Below, in pieces: positions 25,898-34,712 of a stretch of 45,273 nucleotides of DNA. The notes under the pieces were generated by a model. That model worked only from the letters and a program-made list of their open reading frames with translations, did no database searches and was not told the origin of the DNA. Every line of letters starts with the position of its first letter. Position 1 is the first letter of the stretch. This stretch comes from Mesorhizobium sp. (lineage in GTDB: Bacteria; Pseudomonadota; Alphaproteobacteria; Rhizobiales; Rhizobiaceae). Made by a program: the position numbers and the translations under genes. Where the stretch lies: assembly GCA_004020645.1 (NCBI GenBank), contig SAQL01000025.1:1-45273 (forward strand). Direction: 5' to 3'.

Positions 25898-26433
25898 CCT
25901 CGCTTTTCCTTCTTCCACAAGCCGAGAGCCTTGCCCACATTCGGCTTGATGGCGTCTGCGCCCCAGTTCCCAGGCCCTTGAACCGCCATAGGCCCACGGA
26001 TTATTGATCCAATACCCAAAATGAAACAGAACGACCAATATCGTATGGATATGTATACATCGGCAGGCATGATGGCATTGAAGCGACCAGCTGAGATGTG
26101 GACGACGAATATGCTCTCCCGTTCAGTGCGCATATGCAGAAAGTATGGACGCATATCGTCTTTATATTTGCGCCTGGCACTCTATTGAATAACATTGCAG
26201 TGAGAAATATGATGTCTTCCTGCGTGCCAACCGGCCGGCAAAATCCTTTATTGATGTGGCTGCCGGCGTGTGGATTAGCCGTCCCGGGTGCAAATTGAGG
26301 ATGAAACGGAATGCCGGTCGTTGCGGGAGCGATTTGAAGAAGCTGTAGGCGCGTTAGAATCGGTCCGTAGCAGATGGCATGGTCACCCGAAGATGACGCG
26401 CGACTTGGCCAGAGAAGGGAAATTCGATATACG
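25898..26433. promoter_or_regulatory. Divergent regulatory region between the translocator and basal-body operons
   Basis: About 0.5 kb separates the minus-strand chaperone-translocator-secretin block from the plus-strand sctI-U block; it is richer in A+T than its neighbours. It contains a perfect palindrome ATGTATACAT at 26051-26060. A short plus-strand frame from GTG 26288 (IEDETECRSLRERFEEAVGA) might be a small helical T3SS protein of the SctE-chaperone (YscE) kind, but it overlaps the next gene and is unsupported. Promoters for both directions should lie here; no consensus element is certain. Confidence 0.4.
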
Positions 26434-26856
26434 ATGTCTCGTTCGTGTACCTCTGTGCCATCTGAGAGTCGCACTGAAATTGGGGTCGGCTTTCGGCGCA
26501 ATCTTGCCGAAGCGGCATTCTTGGCTTGCATTTCGAACGACGTAGTGCGGGCCAGGCGGATTGCGAAAGGACTTGACGCTCTTGCGCCGGGCAGCAGGGA
26601 GTCCGTTGTCGCTTACGCCATTGCGGATCTGACGGTAGGAAATATCGAGGCAGCGCTTGAGCAGCTCCGTCCGCTTTCGGAAACCAACGACGCATATGGG
26701 TTGGCGTTCAGCGCGCTGGCTCTCCATCTTTCCGGACGGCTCAGCGAGTGCGATGCCGTGCTCAGGCGGGTTACGGTTGGAAATCCCGATGTCGATGGAC
26801 TCGTTGCCGCTATTGGCAAGAACTCGATCGGACATGCTGTGGAGAGGGACATCTGA
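26434..26856 (+). CDS. TPR-type small protein (YscG- or HrpB1-like), upstream of the inner rod gene
   Basis: 140 residues from ATG 26434 (an alternative in-frame start at 26374 gives 160). Two or three TPR-like helical pairs are visible: NLAEAAFLACISNDVVRARR and IAKGLDALAPGSR, VVAYAIADLTVGNIEAALEQ, and AYGLAFSALALHLSGRLSEC. YscG-type proteins chaperone the needle subunit; HrpB1/HrpK proteins in Xanthomonas and Ralstonia occupy the same position before the inner rod gene. Both are TPR-like and I cannot separate them by eye. The stop overlaps the sctI start (TGATG). Confidence 0.5.
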   Translation: MSRSCTSVPSESRTEIGVGFRRNLAEAAFLACISNDVVRARRIAKGLDALAPGSRESVVAYAIADLTVGNIEAALEQLRPLSETNDAYGLAFSALALHLSGRLSECDAVLRRVTVGNPDVDGLVAAIGKNSIGHAVERDI

Positions 26857-27281
26857 TGAACGTGAACAGCATCAGCCCAGCGGCGCTGACGTCCGTTTTG
26901 CCAACGGACACTGCATTTGTGTCGGAAACATCGACTGAATCCCTGGACGCCTTTCGCGCCGAATTCAATCGGCCCGAATTGCCGCCGCAGCACGACAGGT
27001 CAGCGACCGGTGCAATCGACCAATCGACCGAGGTGGCGCGCGGATCTGGCGTCGCCCGCACACCGGGAGACGCCATCCTCAGCAGCATGGAGAAGCTAAG
27101 CGCCAGCTTTACCCACGCCATCGAAGCCGCTCATAGCACAGCGGGTATGGAAGGAATCCACTCAGGCGATTGGCTGAATGCACAGCTCGCGATCTCAGCT
27201 TTGTCCCTACAGTGTGACCTACTGGCCAAGGTGGTCGGCAAGGCCACGCAAAGCCTGGATACTTTCCTGAAAAACCAATGA
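26856..27281 (+). CDS. sctI: T3SS inner rod protein SctI
   Basis: 141 residues, ATG 26856 overlapping the preceding stop. SctI anchors the needle inside the basal body and is itself exported. The first ~70 residues are polar and disordered-looking. The C-terminal ~70 carry the family pattern: GDAILSSMEKLSASFTHAIE, then LNAQLAISALSLQCDLLAKV and VGKATQSLDTFLKNQ, with the conserved K-x-x-Q-x-L-D-x-L-x-K-x-Q ending. Position directly before sctJ is the same in Ysc and Hrp-II systems. It differs from rhizobial NolB as I remember it. Confidence 0.8.
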   Translation: MNVNSISPAALTSVLPTDTAFVSETSTESLDAFRAEFNRPELPPQHDRSATGAIDQSTEVARGSGVARTPGDAILSSMEKLSASFTHAIEAAHSTAGMEGIHSGDWLNAQLAISALSLQCDLLAKVVGKATQSLDTFLKNQ

Positions 27282-27300
27282 TCTACGCTGGTGGACGGGT

Positions 27301-28068
27301 GTGACATTCGTACTGAAGTGGCTGGCGACATTTCTCTTGTTGTTGACGCTGGGGAGCTGCGGATCGAAGCTCGAGCTGTACCGCAATCTTCCGGCGCACG
27401 AAGCGAACGAAATGCTCGCACTGCTCATGAGGCAAGGCATCTATGCCGAAAAAAGCACGGACGACACCGGCAACGCCTCATTGTCGGTAGATATTAAGGA
27501 TGTTCCCACTGCAATGGAACTGTTGAACGGCGCCGGACTGCCTCACGACCTCTACGCCGATATGGGCAGTCTTTTCAAGAAAGAAGGCATGATCTCATCA
27601 CCGACAGAAGAGCGCGTGCGCTACATTTATGGCATCACACAGGAGCTGTCGCGGACCCTGTCCATCTTCGATGGCGTGCTCAATGCCCGGGTCCATGTGG
27701 TGTTGTCACCCGAAGAGACGAGTGATGGTCGACACCAGTCCTTGCCGTCGAGCGCTGCCGTCCTTGTCCGTTACGCACCCGGCACTACCGTCGATCAGAT
27801 GGTACCGAAAATCAAGGAGCTCGTCGCAAACAGCTTGGAAGCCCTATCCTATGAAAGAGTCTCCGTCGTGCTCGTACAGGCGAGCCAGAATAAGCCATTA
27901 TTGCGTTCCGTCGATAGAACAGCCGTTGTCACGACAGAAGACAGCGGCACAGCCCATCTGGTGATCGGGCTTGTATGCGGCATAGCGGTATTGCTGATCG
28001 GCAATGGCGTCCTCGGGTTCCTGTTATGGCGTCGCCTCCGTCAGACCTCCGCCATAGCGGCTCAATGA
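27301..28068 (+). CDS. sctJ: T3SS inner-membrane ring lipoprotein SctJ
   Basis: 255 residues from GTG 27301. The signal peptide VLKWLATFLLLLTLGSC ends in a lipobox Cys near residue 20. The two ring-building domains follow, with LYRNLPAHEANEMLALLMRQ, SLFKKEGMISSPTEERVRYI and LNARVHVVLSPEET, all strong YscJ/PrgK signatures. A C-terminal transmembrane helix (VIGLVCGIAVLLIGNGVLGF) and a basic tail WRRLRQ end the protein. It builds the inner-membrane MS-ring-like structure with SctD. Confidence 0.95.
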   Translation: MTFVLKWLATFLLLLTLGSCGSKLELYRNLPAHEANEMLALLMRQGIYAEKSTDDTGNASLSVDIKDVPTAMELLNGAGLPHDLYADMGSLFKKEGMISSPTEERVRYIYGITQELSRTLSIFDGVLNARVHVVLSPEETSDGRHQSLPSSAAVLVRYAPGTTVDQMVPKIKELVANSLEALSYERVSVVLVQASQNKPLLRSVDRTAVVTTEDSGTAHLVIGLVCGIAVLLIGNGVLGFLLWRRLRQTSAIAAQ

Positions 28069-28080
28069 GATTAACCGAAA

Positions 28081-28788
28081 TTGAACAATTCATCAGTGAT
28101 CCGCGGAACAGCAGCAGTATCGGATGAATGGCTTGAAGCACCGTGGGCGAGAGCCGTGATGTGCTGCATTGCCGATCCTGCCGCTGATCTCGATTTCACA
28201 ATGGCGCATGGTTGGCCCGAATGGATGCCCTTGGACAAGGTCCAGACGGACCCGTTCACTCGTATTAAGCTTGGAGGCTGGCTCCTTCGTGGGCAAAGTG
28301 ATGAACCGTCCGCCATCATTTTCGCCGGTGCGGCGCGACGAAGCCGGCTCGCGTTCCTCCCCGCGCCGGACGCCGTGCGCCTCATGCGCCTGGCCGGCGC
28401 CTGGGTGGGTGCATCCGGCCTTACAGGACTTCTTCGGACGACCGATATCGCAGCGGTTCGCGCGGCCCTCGGTGAAGAAGCCGTCACATTCGCTTCGCAA
28501 GCCGCACTTCTACCGCGACCGACTACCAAACTGATGTCGGCGCTCGGTGCTTCTGACATTCCGCCCGCGCCCAGCGCTTTGCTTCAATGCGGCGCGGCGA
28601 TGTTCGGTCTGGCGATTGGTGGCATTCCGCAAATGCTGCGGACTCGGCTAGGCTTGCGCCGTCCCGCGCCAATCTGGGCGACGGCGGTTGAGAACTGTCG
28701 TGACGACAGTGCTGGCGAGGACGCATTTCATGCGATGCGGCGCCTGGTCCGTAAGAGGATGCCGACATGGTCGCGCTGGTTCAACTGA
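28081..28788 (+). CDS. sctK: T3SS sorting-platform protein SctK
   Basis: 235 residues if started at TTG 28081. SctK links the cytoplasmic SctQ/L/N platform to the ring. Family features: WARAVMCCIADP near the N-terminus, FPL-type WMPLDKVQTDPFTRIKLGG, then SRLAFLPAPDAVRLMRLAGA and WVGASGLTGLL, a motif found in YscK/NolU/HrpD-type proteins. The C-terminus is basic (RRLVRKRMPTWSRWF). A better-placed ATG (28065, overlapping the sctJ stop as ATGA) opens a different frame that closes after 20 codons, so a small frameshift in the extreme N-terminus is possible. Confidence 0.8.
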   Translation: MNNSSVIRGTAAVSDEWLEAPWARAVMCCIADPAADLDFTMAHGWPEWMPLDKVQTDPFTRIKLGGWLLRGQSDEPSAIIFAGAARRSRLAFLPAPDAVRLMRLAGAWVGASGLTGLLRTTDIAAVRAALGEEAVTFASQAALLPRPTTKLMSALGASDIPPAPSALLQCGAAMFGLAIGGIPQMLRTRLGLRRPAPIWATAVENCRDDSAGEDAFHAMRRLVRKRMPTWSRWFN

Positions 28789-29420
28789 CACCTGCATCGG
28801 CCGGTATCCTCGGCCCTGGGCGAATCTTGTCGGCCGGGAGCGCACAGGCACTGGTGGATGCCGAGCAAGTGCTTACGCAGTCACGGCGCGAAGCCCGTGC
28901 GCTCATCGATGCCGCGCGCGCATCCGCCCGAGCGATCGAGGCGAGGGCCAAAGAGGCTGGAATGACTGCAGCACAAGCGGCGATCGATGCCCGCTTGACC
29001 GCGATCGCTACGGAGTCTCTGCGGATTATGGCGCAACATGAGGAGCAGATCATAGAAATGGGTCTGCAGATCGCGCGCCGGATTATCGACACCGTCGAGC
29101 CGGTGGAGGCGGCGGTGCAGATCGCTTTGCGCGGTCTGAAATTCGCGGGCCACAGCTCCCTCGTCCGGCTACGCGTGGCACCGTCGCTCCTCGAGGAAGT
29201 CCGCAACCGGTTGGACGATATCCTCCCGACGGCGACATCGCGCACCGTCGTCGACCTGATTGGCGACGCGCGCGTAAATGATGCCGGATGCATTCTCGAG
29301 ACCGATGCCGGACTGGTCGACGCCACGATCGAGAGCCAGCTTGCCGCGATTGAAAGTGGCCTGCGTAGCGGCCTATCAGTCTCTGCAAAGCCAGACAATT
29401 GCAACGTTCCAAAAGCCTAA
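28767..29420 (+). CDS. sctL: T3SS stator protein SctL
   Basis: 217 residues from ATG 28767, overlapping sctK by 22 bp. SctL (YscL/FliH family) binds the ATPase and tethers it to SctQ. An Ala-rich coiled coil (ALVDAEQVLTQSRREARALI and DAARASARAIEARAKEAGMT) is the usual stalk. The C-terminal domain contains QIARRIIDTVEPVEAAVQIA, LVRLRVAPSLLEEVRNRLDD and the conserved GCILETDAGLVDATIESQLA. Its stop is followed directly by the sctN start. Confidence 0.9.
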   Translation: MVALVQLTPASAGILGPGRILSAGSAQALVDAEQVLTQSRREARALIDAARASARAIEARAKEAGMTAAQAAIDARLTAIATESLRIMAQHEEQIIEMGLQIARRIIDTVEPVEAAVQIALRGLKFAGHSSLVRLRVAPSLLEEVRNRLDDILPTATSRTVVDLIGDARVNDAGCILETDAGLVDATIESQLAAIESGLRSGLSVSAKPDNCNVPKA

Positions 29421-29423
29421 GTG

Positions 29424-30794
29424 ATGTCCGAGCCAGCCGAGCCGACGAACGCCGTTATTCCCCCCGAGCACGAGAACATCGATCGTTTCTTCCAGCGCGC
29501 AAGAAGAGCAGTTGCACAGGCGTCGACAATGCGCGTCCGCGGACGTGTCCTCCACATCGTCGGAACGGTAATCCGTGCCATGGTGCCGGGCGCCCGCATT
29601 GGCGACCTTTGCACTCTCCGCAATCCGGAGAACGACTTCGAACTGTCGGCGGAAGTCGTCGGCGTGCAGTGCGATGTCGCCATTCTGACACCGCTCGGGG
29701 AAATGCAGGGCCTCTCCACGCTCACTGAAGTGATCCCAACGGGAAAGCCCCTCATGGTTCCGACCGGCTGGAACCTGCTCGGGCGCGTACTCGACGGTTT
29801 CGGGCGACCTTTGGACGCATCCACCAAGGGGCCCTTGCTTCCGGAAGCCCGCATGCCTGTCTACAGGGACGCACCGGATCCCTTAACCCGTCCTATCATC
29901 GACAAGACTCTTCCTGTGGGCATACGGGCGATCGATGGTCTCCTAACGTGCGGCGAGGGACAGCGCATGGGCATTTTTGCCGCTGCAGGCGGGGGCAAGA
30001 GTACCCTGATGTCGATGCTGGTGCGTGGCGCAGCGGTCGACGTGATCGTGATAGCTATGATCGGCGAGCGTGGCCGGGAGGTGCAGGAGTTGATCCAACA
30101 CAGTGTCGGCGCAAAAGCGCGATCACGAGTAGTTTTGGTCGTTGCCAGTTCCGACCGCCCCGCAACGGAGCGGGCCAAGGCGGCCTATGTCGCCACGACG
30201 ATCGCCGAATGGTACCGCGACCAAGGACAGCGTGTGCTCCTTGTCATGGATTCGGTGACCCGTTTCGCGCGTGCGCTGAGGGAGATTGGTCTCGCGGCCG
30301 GTGAGCCGCCGACCCGGCGTGGCTTCCCGCCATCAGTTTTCGCCTCCCTGCCGCGGCTTATGGAACGCGCTGGGAACAACCATCGGGGGTCCATAACGGC
30401 CTTCTACACCGTGCTCGTGGAGGGCGATGACATGGCCGAACCGGTGGCCGATGAAACCCGATCCGTCCTTGATGGTCATATCGTGCTCTCACGCGCCCTG
30501 GCGATGTCGAACCAGTATCCCGCTATCGACGTTCTGGCGAGTGTCAGCCGCGTCATGAGCGCTATCGTGTCGTCGGAACATGAGCGGTTGGCAGGCAGGC
30601 TACGGGAGCTGATGGCCAAATACCATGAGGTAGAACTGTTGGTACACGTCGGCGAGTACAGGGAAGGAGCCGAACCGCTCGCCGATGCAGCGATCGCAAG
30701 GATAGATCGCATACGGACCTTCTTGCGGCAGTCGACAAAGGAGCAGATCGGCTTCGACGCAATGCTCGATGAGCTTGCCGTGTGTCTGGCATGA
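29424..30794 (+). CDS. sctN: T3SS ATPase SctN
   Basis: 456 residues from ATG 29424 (GTG 29421 directly before it is also possible). This is the hexameric export ATPase (F1-beta/FliI family) that unfolds substrates and strips chaperones. Visible: N-terminal beta-barrel; AIDGLLTCGEGQRMGIFAAA with the P-loop AGGGKSTLM; MIGERGREVQELIQHSVG; Walker B VLLVMDSVTRFARALREIGL; GEPPTRRGFPPSVFASLPRL; and GSITAFYTVLVEGDDMAEPV. All catalytic elements are intact and the length is normal. It overlaps sctO by ATGA. Confidence 0.97.
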   Translation: MSEPAEPTNAVIPPEHENIDRFFQRARRAVAQASTMRVRGRVLHIVGTVIRAMVPGARIGDLCTLRNPENDFELSAEVVGVQCDVAILTPLGEMQGLSTLTEVIPTGKPLMVPTGWNLLGRVLDGFGRPLDASTKGPLLPEARMPVYRDAPDPLTRPIIDKTLPVGIRAIDGLLTCGEGQRMGIFAAAGGGKSTLMSMLVRGAAVDVIVIAMIGERGREVQELIQHSVGAKARSRVVLVVASSDRPATERAKAAYVATTIAEWYRDQGQRVLLVMDSVTRFARALREIGLAAGEPPTRRGFPPSVFASLPRLMERAGNNHRGSITAFYTVLVEGDDMAEPVADETRSVLDGHIVLSRALAMSNQYPAIDVLASVSRVMSAIVSSEHERLAGRLRELMAKYHEVELLVHVGEYREGAEPLADAAIARIDRIRTFLRQSTKEQIGFDAMLDELAVCLA

Positions 30795-31423
30795 TTCCCG
30801 GAGCCGTAGATCGCCTTCTCGAATTGAAGACAATGCGGCGCCGCCGGGGCGAAGATGCGCTGCGCTTGACGCACACCACTCTCGACAATGCTGTCTCGGC
30901 TGTCGCAACCGCCTTGACCGATCTTCACGGATGGCGCGAAGATCTTACCCGTCGCGAAGCCGCGCTATATGGTCCATTAATCGGGGAAGCCGCCGCTCTC
31001 ATTGACCTCGAAGAGGTGAACGCGGAGATGATCTCGCTGCGTGAGCACGAGCAGCTGCTGCAAAAGCGCCTCGAACAGGCTAGGGCAAAAGCCGACCTGG
31101 CTCGGCAGGCACGTGAGGAGGCATACAGTGCGGCACGTGAGGCGTGGCGCGAGGTAAGCAAATTCGAGGATCTCATTCGAGCCTTGCGCACCGACGCCAC
31201 CCTGGAGGAGAAGCGCGCAGCGGATTTGGAATTGGAGGATTTTGCCCAGGCGCGGAACAAGGGCGGGGAGCAAGATAATAATCTCTCGGTGAACCTGCAT
31301 CGGATGTGGAGCGGCCATTCGTTGTCCGTGATTGGCGGATCGCGATTCCGCGAAATCCCGGAAAGCGATTCGGTGCTCGATTTTCGCCTGCGCTGTCCTG
31401 GCGGTTGGCATCGCTCGCAATGA
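30791..31423 (+). CDS. sctO: T3SS central stalk protein SctO
   Basis: 210 residues from ATG 30791, which overlaps the sctN stop (ATGA). SctO (YscO/FliJ-like) is a coiled-coil stalk that enters the ATPase ring. The sequence is almost entirely helical and charged: RLLELKTMRRRRGEDALRLT, HGWREDLTRREAALYGPLIG, LREHEQLLQKRLEQARAKAD and YSAAREAWREVSKFEDLIRA. The last ~45 residues look unlike the family and may be an altered tail. A short remnant that may begin sctP follows. Confidence 0.8.
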   Translation: MIPGAVDRLLELKTMRRRRGEDALRLTHTTLDNAVSAVATALTDLHGWREDLTRREAALYGPLIGEAAALIDLEEVNAEMISLREHEQLLQKRLEQARAKADLARQAREEAYSAAREAWREVSKFEDLIRALRTDATLEEKRAADLELEDFAQARNKGGEQDNNLSVNLHRMWSGHSLSVIGGSRFREIPESDSVLDFRLRCPGGWHRSQ

Positions 31424-31435
31424 CGTTGAGAGATC

Positions 31436-31480
31436 ATGCCAGAGACTGAAGCAAGCGAGACCAATGCTGGCGGCCCTTGA
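31436..31480 (+). pseudogene. Possible 5' remnant of the needle-length regulator sctP
   Basis: Thirteen bases after the sctO stop, ATG 31436 with GAGAG before it opens a 14-codon polar frame (MPETEASETNAGGP) and stops. In Ysc-type operons sctP lies exactly here, before sctQ. The downstream sequence holds the decayed repeat-effector relative instead. The identification rests on position only. Confidence 0.25.
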
Positions 31481-31631
31481 GCCAACGGGACGAAGGACAA
31501 CGAAAAAACCCCGCAACAAGTATCGATAGGGTGGTCCACGTGTCGCCGGTAGTCTGATCCAGCTGCGATCGGCTTTCAACTCATTCCACGCACTGTTGAA
31601 GACGTCGGTAAGCCGTAATCTCGCTTACCGC

Positions 31632-32830
31632 CTAGGCAACAATGCTGCCAAGCCGTGAGCCCGATGCTCCGGCCGGGCGAGGCCGTCGGCAAGGGCAGCG
31701 ATGCGCCATTATAGCTCGAGCGTAAGCTCCGCCACGCCTCCCGCGAGGGCGACGAGAGCATCGGCGCGATGAGCGTCCTCAATGCCATCGGCGAGGTGGA
31801 CGAGACGGTTCTGGAGGTCCGGCTCAAGCCCTGCCAGCCCGTCCCCGAAGCCCCCGTAGCGCCGCGACGCGATGTGCAGGCTGGTCGAGTCCCTCCGCGA
31901 GGCGGATGAGACCGCGCTGAGGTTTCCGCGCAAGTCCCGCCCACGCCGGCTCCGAGGCCAGATAAAGCCGTGCCGCGATGCCTTGACGCAAACCCCTCGG
32001 CGAGCTTGAAAAGAAGCTCCTGGAGATACGGCGCAACCCCTCCCGCGCCTGTGCCGAGGCCGCCTCGGAGGGCCCAGGCGCGATGCTCTTGGTCCTCAAG
32101 CCCCTTGGCGAGCTTGACAAGACGTTCCTGGCGATCCAGCGCAAGCCCTCCCACGCCTGTGCCGAGGCCTTGGAGGGCGAGGCGCGATGCTCTTGATCAA
32201 GCCCCTCGGCGAAATTTGACAAGACCGAGGCCTCCAAGGCCGAGGCGCGCTCCCCAGTCTCAATTCCCTCGGCAAGGGCGACGAGACGCGGCTGGAGACG
32301 GAACGCACCCCCCACACCTGTTCCGAAGGCTCGGACGGCGGAGGCGCGATCCCAGGGCTGCTCAAGTCCCTCGGCAAGTAGGACGAGATGCTCCTGGAGA
32401 TCGGCTCGAGTCCTGCCAAGCCCGGTCCGATATCCATCAGGACTAAGTTGCGCTCATCGGGGTCGCCAAGCATAGGACTAGCGCGACCAGGCCCTCCTGG
32501 TCCGCTGGGTGAGGCAAATTGAAGCTGGGCGCGAGTGATTGCATCACGCCGGGAATCATCAGCGCGGCAAAAGCGATCCGCGCCGGGCTGGCATCGCGTC
32601 AACCTCTCCCAGATAACCTGGACCGGGATGGCCGCTTGTCGCCTTTCTTGAGCCGCCGGCGGTGGCTGGCGGCGCCAGGCAGCTGTTGATTTGTCTGCGA
32701 CATACTCAGCATATCGTTCGGGCTGAACCCGCTCAGCAATCTGCCCGAGTTTTCCCGGACATGTCCCGTCGCCCATTTTCCGCTCGATCCGGCATGCGCG
32801 GCAAGCCTGCGGCAAGACCAAATAGAACCC
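31632..32830 (-). pseudogene. Decayed relative of the 35-residue-repeat effector candidate
   Basis: Pieces in three frames match the 552-residue protein. The N-terminal piece QERRQAAIPVQVIWERL parallels QERYQRAVRVQAIWNRL, and IAERVQPERYAEYV stands in the corresponding position. Repeat-like units such as DRQERLVKLAKGLEDQEHRA and YLQELLFKLAEGFASRHRGT follow. The end matches as well: the stop near 31632 lies in CTAGGCAACAATGCTGCC, as in 11887-11904. Numerous indels break the frame. Divergence is considerable, so it is a family member and not a fresh copy. It sits in antisense inside the T3SS operon. Confidence 0.7.
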
Positions 32831-33116
32831 GTTGATCGCCGCTCAGGCCGCTCCAGATCGCAGCGGTCATCGGTCTGCGGAAGGTCGCGACGAACCAGCG
32901 TCAGAGTCTCCTTCGCGCGAGGGAAAGGTTCCGCTCCTAGCCCTACCGCGCGATCTTGGCCATTTCGCCCTACCGACGGGTACGGCGCCAAAGTCGAAGC
33001 AGAAGGGCCGAGTCGTAGGGTGCTTACTGGAACCGATCTGAAGGGTAAGTGGCGGGCCCTTGCAAATTGCTTGCCCGCTGAACATCTGATCTGTTCGTTT
33101 GCGCGAAAGCAAATGC

Positions 33117-33280
33117 CCAATGTCAACAATCCGCCAATCTGTTGGGAAGGCAACAACGCTCGCCAAAAACGAGCACCTATTTTCGGCTGCGCAACTTGGC
33201 CTGGATCTTGCGGAGTGCTTTATCGCAGCACGAAAAAGATTGGTTGCAGGTGTCCCAGTCCACAACATGGCATCGTGATG
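33117..33280 (-). repeat. Copy of the upstream module found before the repeat effector
   Basis: It matches 13905-14050 over about 150 bp, including the minus-strand TTGACATT-GGC block, CCGCCAAT(C/T)TGTTG, GGCCTGGATCTTGCGG and the GTGCT/AGCAC inverted repeat. It lies about 300 bp upstream of the decayed gene, the same relation as in the other copy, so gene and promoter region were transferred together. Confidence 0.65.
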
Positions 33281-33433
33281 TCCAAGTGCATTCGATGGCG
33301 CAGCGATAGTCATGCGAGACGAATTAGGGTCGTTTACAGGCTTTGGACCGCCGGCGTTCGAACCGTGTGCTCGTGACCGGATGCACTCTGCCGGGGTATT
33401 GGCGCAAGTCGAGGACGTACGAGTACGGTGTCC

Positions 33434-33652
33434 TCATAAAAGACGAAGAGCGCCGGCCGCTCCTTGTCGCTGCGGGATTGAAAGCCAGGCATTTCCTTTG
33501 AGCAGTTCTAGGACCCCGCGGCGAGACGAGCCGGGCAGGAAGGCGCATTCAACGAGAATTTCACCCCTTTATTCGCGCGCCTGGAGTGCGCCGATCAAAT
33601 CTTCTCGCGAAGTACGTTGCCGCGGATCGCAAAGCAGCAGCTCGCTCGCTGT
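33434..33652 (-). pseudogene. Unidentified coding remnant interrupted by a stop codon
   Basis: The minus-strand frame reads SELLLCDPRQRTSREDL, then a TAA in frame, then ILVECAFLPGSSRRGVLELL and KGNAWLSIPQ before TGA at 33434. The composition looks coding but I recognise no family. It lies divergently from the LysR-type regulator and may be what is left of its former target gene. The remaining bases of 33281-33785 hold nothing else I can support. Confidence 0.25.
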
Positions 33653-33785
33653 CGATTGGAGCCTATCAACATCAGAGACAAAATGGCGTCACTTTCGGCC
33701 TCTTTGAAAACACAGATGATGCCGCCACGGCCACAAGCGGCATCAGGCGCAATCTACGTCTCTTCAAACTTGTCAAGGCTATCCC

Positions 33786-34712
33786 ATGCAACTACGCCAC
33801 CTCCGCTATTTCGTGAGCATCGTCGATGCTGGGAGCTTCTGCCGGGCAGCGGCCACCATTCATGTGGCCCAGCCGGCCCTCAGCCAGCAGATCGCTGGCC
33901 TTGAAACCATGCTCGGCGCCACCCTGTTGCACCGCAGCGCACGCGGCGTTCGCCCCACTCAAGTGGGCAAGGCTTTCTATCGGGAGGCCGTCTCCATCTT
34001 GCAGCGGGTAGAGCGACTGCCCGGCATCGTTCGCTCCACGGAGGGAGAGCCAGAAGGTTCGGTGCGGCTAGGCATGTCTTCGACGCTCGCCGTTTCCCTC
34101 GCCGGCCCCTTGGTGGCCGCCTGCAGGACGGCACTCCCCAAAGTGACGCTGAGCTTGGTTACCGGTGACTTTCTCCGCATCAGGCCGCTCATGGAATCGC
34201 AGGCGCTTGACGTTTGCATGGTCTTCGAGGACACACCCACCCTTGGTGTTTCCCGCAAACCGCTGTTCCGCCAGCGCCTCTATCTGATCCGGCCTGCCAA
34301 CGCAGAAAATTCCGCAACATCCGTGTCCCTCGAGACGCTGGCGGCAATTCCGCTTGTACTGCCAGCGCAGCCGCATACGATCCGCGAGGCGCTGGACCGG
34401 GCGTTTGGAGCGGCCGGAGTGATACCGAACTGCGTGGCAGAGGTCGACACGTTCTGCAGCGTGCTCTCCTTGGTCAAAGCCGGCGTAGCAAGTGGGATCG
34501 TTCCCAAGGGGGATTTCTCGGACATTCCAGGCTACGACGGTCTGAGGCCTGTCGTCATCGATCCGCCAATTCATCTGACAGCATGCCTCATGTCATCCGC
34601 ACACATGCCGCTCACCTCCGCCGCCGAGGCGGCAAGTGCACTGCTCGCCGCGCGGGTAGAAAAGCGCTTTAGTGAAGCGCTGCCCGCCGAATGGGAGCGC
34701 GTCCCGATTTAG
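33786..34712 (+). CDS. LysR-family transcriptional regulator (Nac-like)
   Basis: 308 residues from ATG 33786. The N-terminal winged helix-turn-helix is typical: QLRHLRYFVSIVDAGSFCRA, IHVAQPALSQQIAGLE and LLHRSARGVRPTQVGKAFYR. The effector-binding domain follows (VRLGMSSTLAVSLAGPLVAA, LDVCMVFEDTP, IPLVLPAQPHTIREALDRAF, VKAGVASGIVP). Wording of the N-terminus resembles nitrogen-assimilation-control-type members. It sits in the accessory insertion between sctO and sctQ, in the direction of the operon. Its neighbours upstream are decayed, so whether it controls the T3SS is unknown. Intact length argues for selection. Confidence 0.85.
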   Translation: MQLRHLRYFVSIVDAGSFCRAAATIHVAQPALSQQIAGLETMLGATLLHRSARGVRPTQVGKAFYREAVSILQRVERLPGIVRSTEGEPEGSVRLGMSSTLAVSLAGPLVAACRTALPKVTLSLVTGDFLRIRPLMESQALDVCMVFEDTPTLGVSRKPLFRQRLYLIRPANAENSATSVSLETLAAIPLVLPAQPHTIREALDRAFGAAGVIPNCVAEVDTFCSVLSLVKAGVASGIVPKGDFSDIPGYDGLRPVVIDPPIHLTACLMSSAHMPLTSAAEAASALLAARVEKRFSEALPAEWERVPI

